Of a stretch of DNA of 9,043 bases, positions 8,128 through 9,043 are shown one piece after another. Every line of letters starts with the position of its first letter. Position 1 is the stretch's first letter. The stretch comes from Candidatus Absconditabacterales bacterium. Its GTDB lineage: Bacteria > Patescibacteria > JAEDAM01 > Absconditabacterales > Absconditicoccaceae. The notes beneath the pieces were generated by a model, which saw nothing but the letters and a program-made list of their open reading frames with translations, made no database searches and was not told where the DNA came from. Where the stretch lies: NCBI GenBank assembly GCA_938010495.1, contig CALLUT010000033.1, positions 1-9,043 of the forward strand, given 5' to 3'. Made by a program: the position numbers and the translations under genes.

Positions 8128-8133
8128 TATAAT
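8128..8133 (+). promoter_or_regulatory. Consensus -10 box (TATAAT) downstream of lemA
   Basis: A perfect TATAAT lies in the gap after lemA. No good -35 hexamer sits 16-18 bases upstream (TTCGTA is the best there). Transcription would start near 8140 and cross a 51-codon ORF before the terminator at 8339-8373. Confidence 0.4.
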
Positions 8134-8160
8134 TAATTATTTATTTGTTGAGTTATCCTA

Positions 8161-8316
8161 ATGAGTACTTTATTTATTTTCATGATTGCCTTTCCGGTAT
8201 TCACGTTATGTGACGCATTTTTTGCTGATACATTTTCAGTGATGAAAAATCTTCTGATTGGATCATGAATAGATAATAACTCTAGAGTTCTTGCGATAAG
8301 GTGGCATATGCCATAG
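8161..8316 (+). CDS. Possible small protein, 51 residues
   Basis: An ATG-to-TAG frame begins 21 bases after a stop and contains one in-frame TGA read as Gly. The N-terminal half is hydrophobic (STLFIFMIAFPVFTLC), as in a signal peptide or small membrane protein. The rest (IGSGIDNNSRVLAIRWHMP) has no recognised motif. It sits between a TATAAT box and a strong terminator, which could make it an independent small gene or a leader peptide of the ABC transporter. A chance open frame of this length is plausible in AT-rich DNA with two stop codons, so the alternative is non-coding leader RNA. Confidence 0.35.
8302..8313 (+). repeat. Perfect 12-bp palindrome TGGCATATGCCA
   Basis: TGGCATATGCCA equals its own reverse complement and lies 25 bases upstream of the terminator stem, overlapping the end of the possible small ORF. 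It could be an operator or a small RNA hairpin; nothing decides between these. Confidence 0.4.
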
Positions 8317-8338
8317 TTACATATATGTACTATAACCT

Positions 8339-8373
8339 AAAAAGAAGCGCTCTAGATAGCGCTTCTTTTTTTT
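8339..8373 (+). terminator. Strong intrinsic terminator upstream of the ABC transporter gene
   Basis: A perfect 13-bp stem (8339-8351 with 8358-8370), whose core is AGAAGCGCT, closes a 6-base CTAGAT loop and runs into eight T residues (8366-8373). The A-run on the 5' arm means it may also work on the minus strand. It ends 21 bases before the ABC transporter ATG. It therefore either terminates transcripts of lemA or the small ORF, or attenuates the transporter. Confidence 0.9.
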
Positions 8374-8394
8374 ACACAATAAAAAATTATTACA

Positions 8395-9043
8395 ATGAAT
8401 TGACAAACAAAGACAACAATAACAACAATAACAACTAAGCAAGTATTGAGTTATTTTTGGTGAATTTGAATTAAACATCGCTTTGCAGCGATTATGCTTA
8501 TTGCGATGCGTACTATTAATACAATTATTCCATTGATTGTTCCTCTCTATCTAAAATGAATTATTGATATTGTTTCACAAACTTGAGAAATTACTCCAAT
8601 GATCATTGATCACGTAATGCGGTACGTTATGGTAGTAGTGTTATTAGAAGCGATTAAGGAACTTGCATGGAGGATTTTTGAACGATATATAGTGAAGTTT
8701 GAACTAGCATGAATGGAAGAAATTTATAACCAAAGCTTCTTATGAATGCATCATCGCTCATATAGATTTTTTATCAATTCGTTTTGATGAACACTTGTAA
8801 AAAGAGTAAATAAGCTTGTAAGATGATTTGAAAGAACAGTAGATATGATGATATTTGCTGTCTATCCATTGATCATAACTATGGTAGTTATGTTCTTTAT
8901 TATCTTTAAACAAGATGCAATGCTGTGATGAATCTTTTTGTGATGGATTGTAGTGTTTCTTCTTGTACAAATTCCACTGTATAAATGGAAAATGAAATAT
9001 GAATTAGCAGCTCATGCAATAGATTCGAAAACAACTGGTTTGC
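8395..9043 (+). CDS. ABC exporter, transmembrane domain (3' end beyond the window)
   Basis: The 216 residues visible form the start of a type I ABC exporter transmembrane domain. A polar Thr/Lys N-terminus precedes hydrophobic segments at about residues 30-58 (FAAIMLIAMRTINTIIPLIV), 70-90 (VMRYVMVVVLLEAI) and 155-200 (YPLIITMVVMFFIIF, GWIVVFLLVQIPLY). Between them is the intracellular-loop pattern YNQSFLGMHHRSYRFF followed by FGGTLVKRVNKLV (residues 130-142). This is typical of half-transporters that fuse the domain to a C-terminal ATPase, which must lie to the right of the window if present. Substrate cannot be told. Residue 76 is CGG (the only CGG noticed) and residue 97 is CGA, in or next to membrane segments. 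The gene starts 21 bases after a strong terminator, leaving almost no room for its own promoter. Confidence 0.85.

Noticed and set aside
1..9043. A decayed region full of pseudogenes with in-frame stops
   Set aside because: All the apparent stops are TGA, none of the long frames has an internal TAA or TAG, and every catalytic motif is intact.
1..9043. Mycoplasma-type code 4 (UGA as Trp)
   Set aside because: TGA sits on invariant glycines in S8, YjjX, TsaE, exonuclease, LemA and TPM motifs, and TGG already supplies Trp.

Overview
The window comes from a bacterium that reads UGA as glycine (translation table 25), the code of the Patescibacteria/CPR lineages Absconditabacteria (SR1) and Gracilibacteria. 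Read with TAA and TAG as the only stops, it resolves into long, tightly packed genes with recognisable domains. UGA falls on invariant glycines, for example the Gly before the catalytic Ser of a subtilase and the Glu-Gly-Gly motif of a YjjX-type NTPase. A standard-code reading gives only short false fragments. CGA codons also sit where conserved tryptophans are expected in TsaE and the TPM protein. This suggests a second reassignment, CGA (perhaps also CGG) to Trp, and points to Absconditabacterales. The DNA is AT-rich and starts lack Shine-Dalgarno sequences.

Region 1 (1-3838, + strand) encodes surface proteins. The 3' 963 codons of a very large subtilisin-like protease gene carry the catalytic-Ser block, Ser/Thr/Gly linkers, three Cys-rich repeats, an EF-hand-like loop, a DUF4215-type Cys-rich motif and S-layer-homology (SLH) repeats. 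After 16 bases follows a 309-residue exported protein with SLH-like repeats, so the two are probably co-transcribed. An intrinsic terminator at 3873-3904 ends this unit and lies inside the 3' end of the convergent gene.

Region 2 (3822-4223, - strand) is tsaE, the ATPase of tRNA t6A synthesis. It overlaps the previous gene tail to tail by 17 bases and diverges from the next operon across a 100-base gap with candidate overlapping promoters.

Region 3 (4324-8076, + strand) is a probable operon: stand-alone 5'-3' exonuclease (PolA N-domain type), YjjX-family inosine/xanthosine triphosphatase, membrane-anchored TPM-domain protein, an unidentified 210-residue protein, and LemA. The first two suggest DNA repair and nucleotide-pool cleaning; the TPM and LemA proteins suggest envelope functions.

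Region 4 (8077-9043) has a consensus-like -10 box, a possible 51-residue ORF and a strong terminator 21 bases upstream of an ABC exporter gene, whose transmembrane domain runs off the right edge. This could be an independent small gene or an attenuated leader. No rRNA, tRNA, CRISPR array or insertion sequence was seen.
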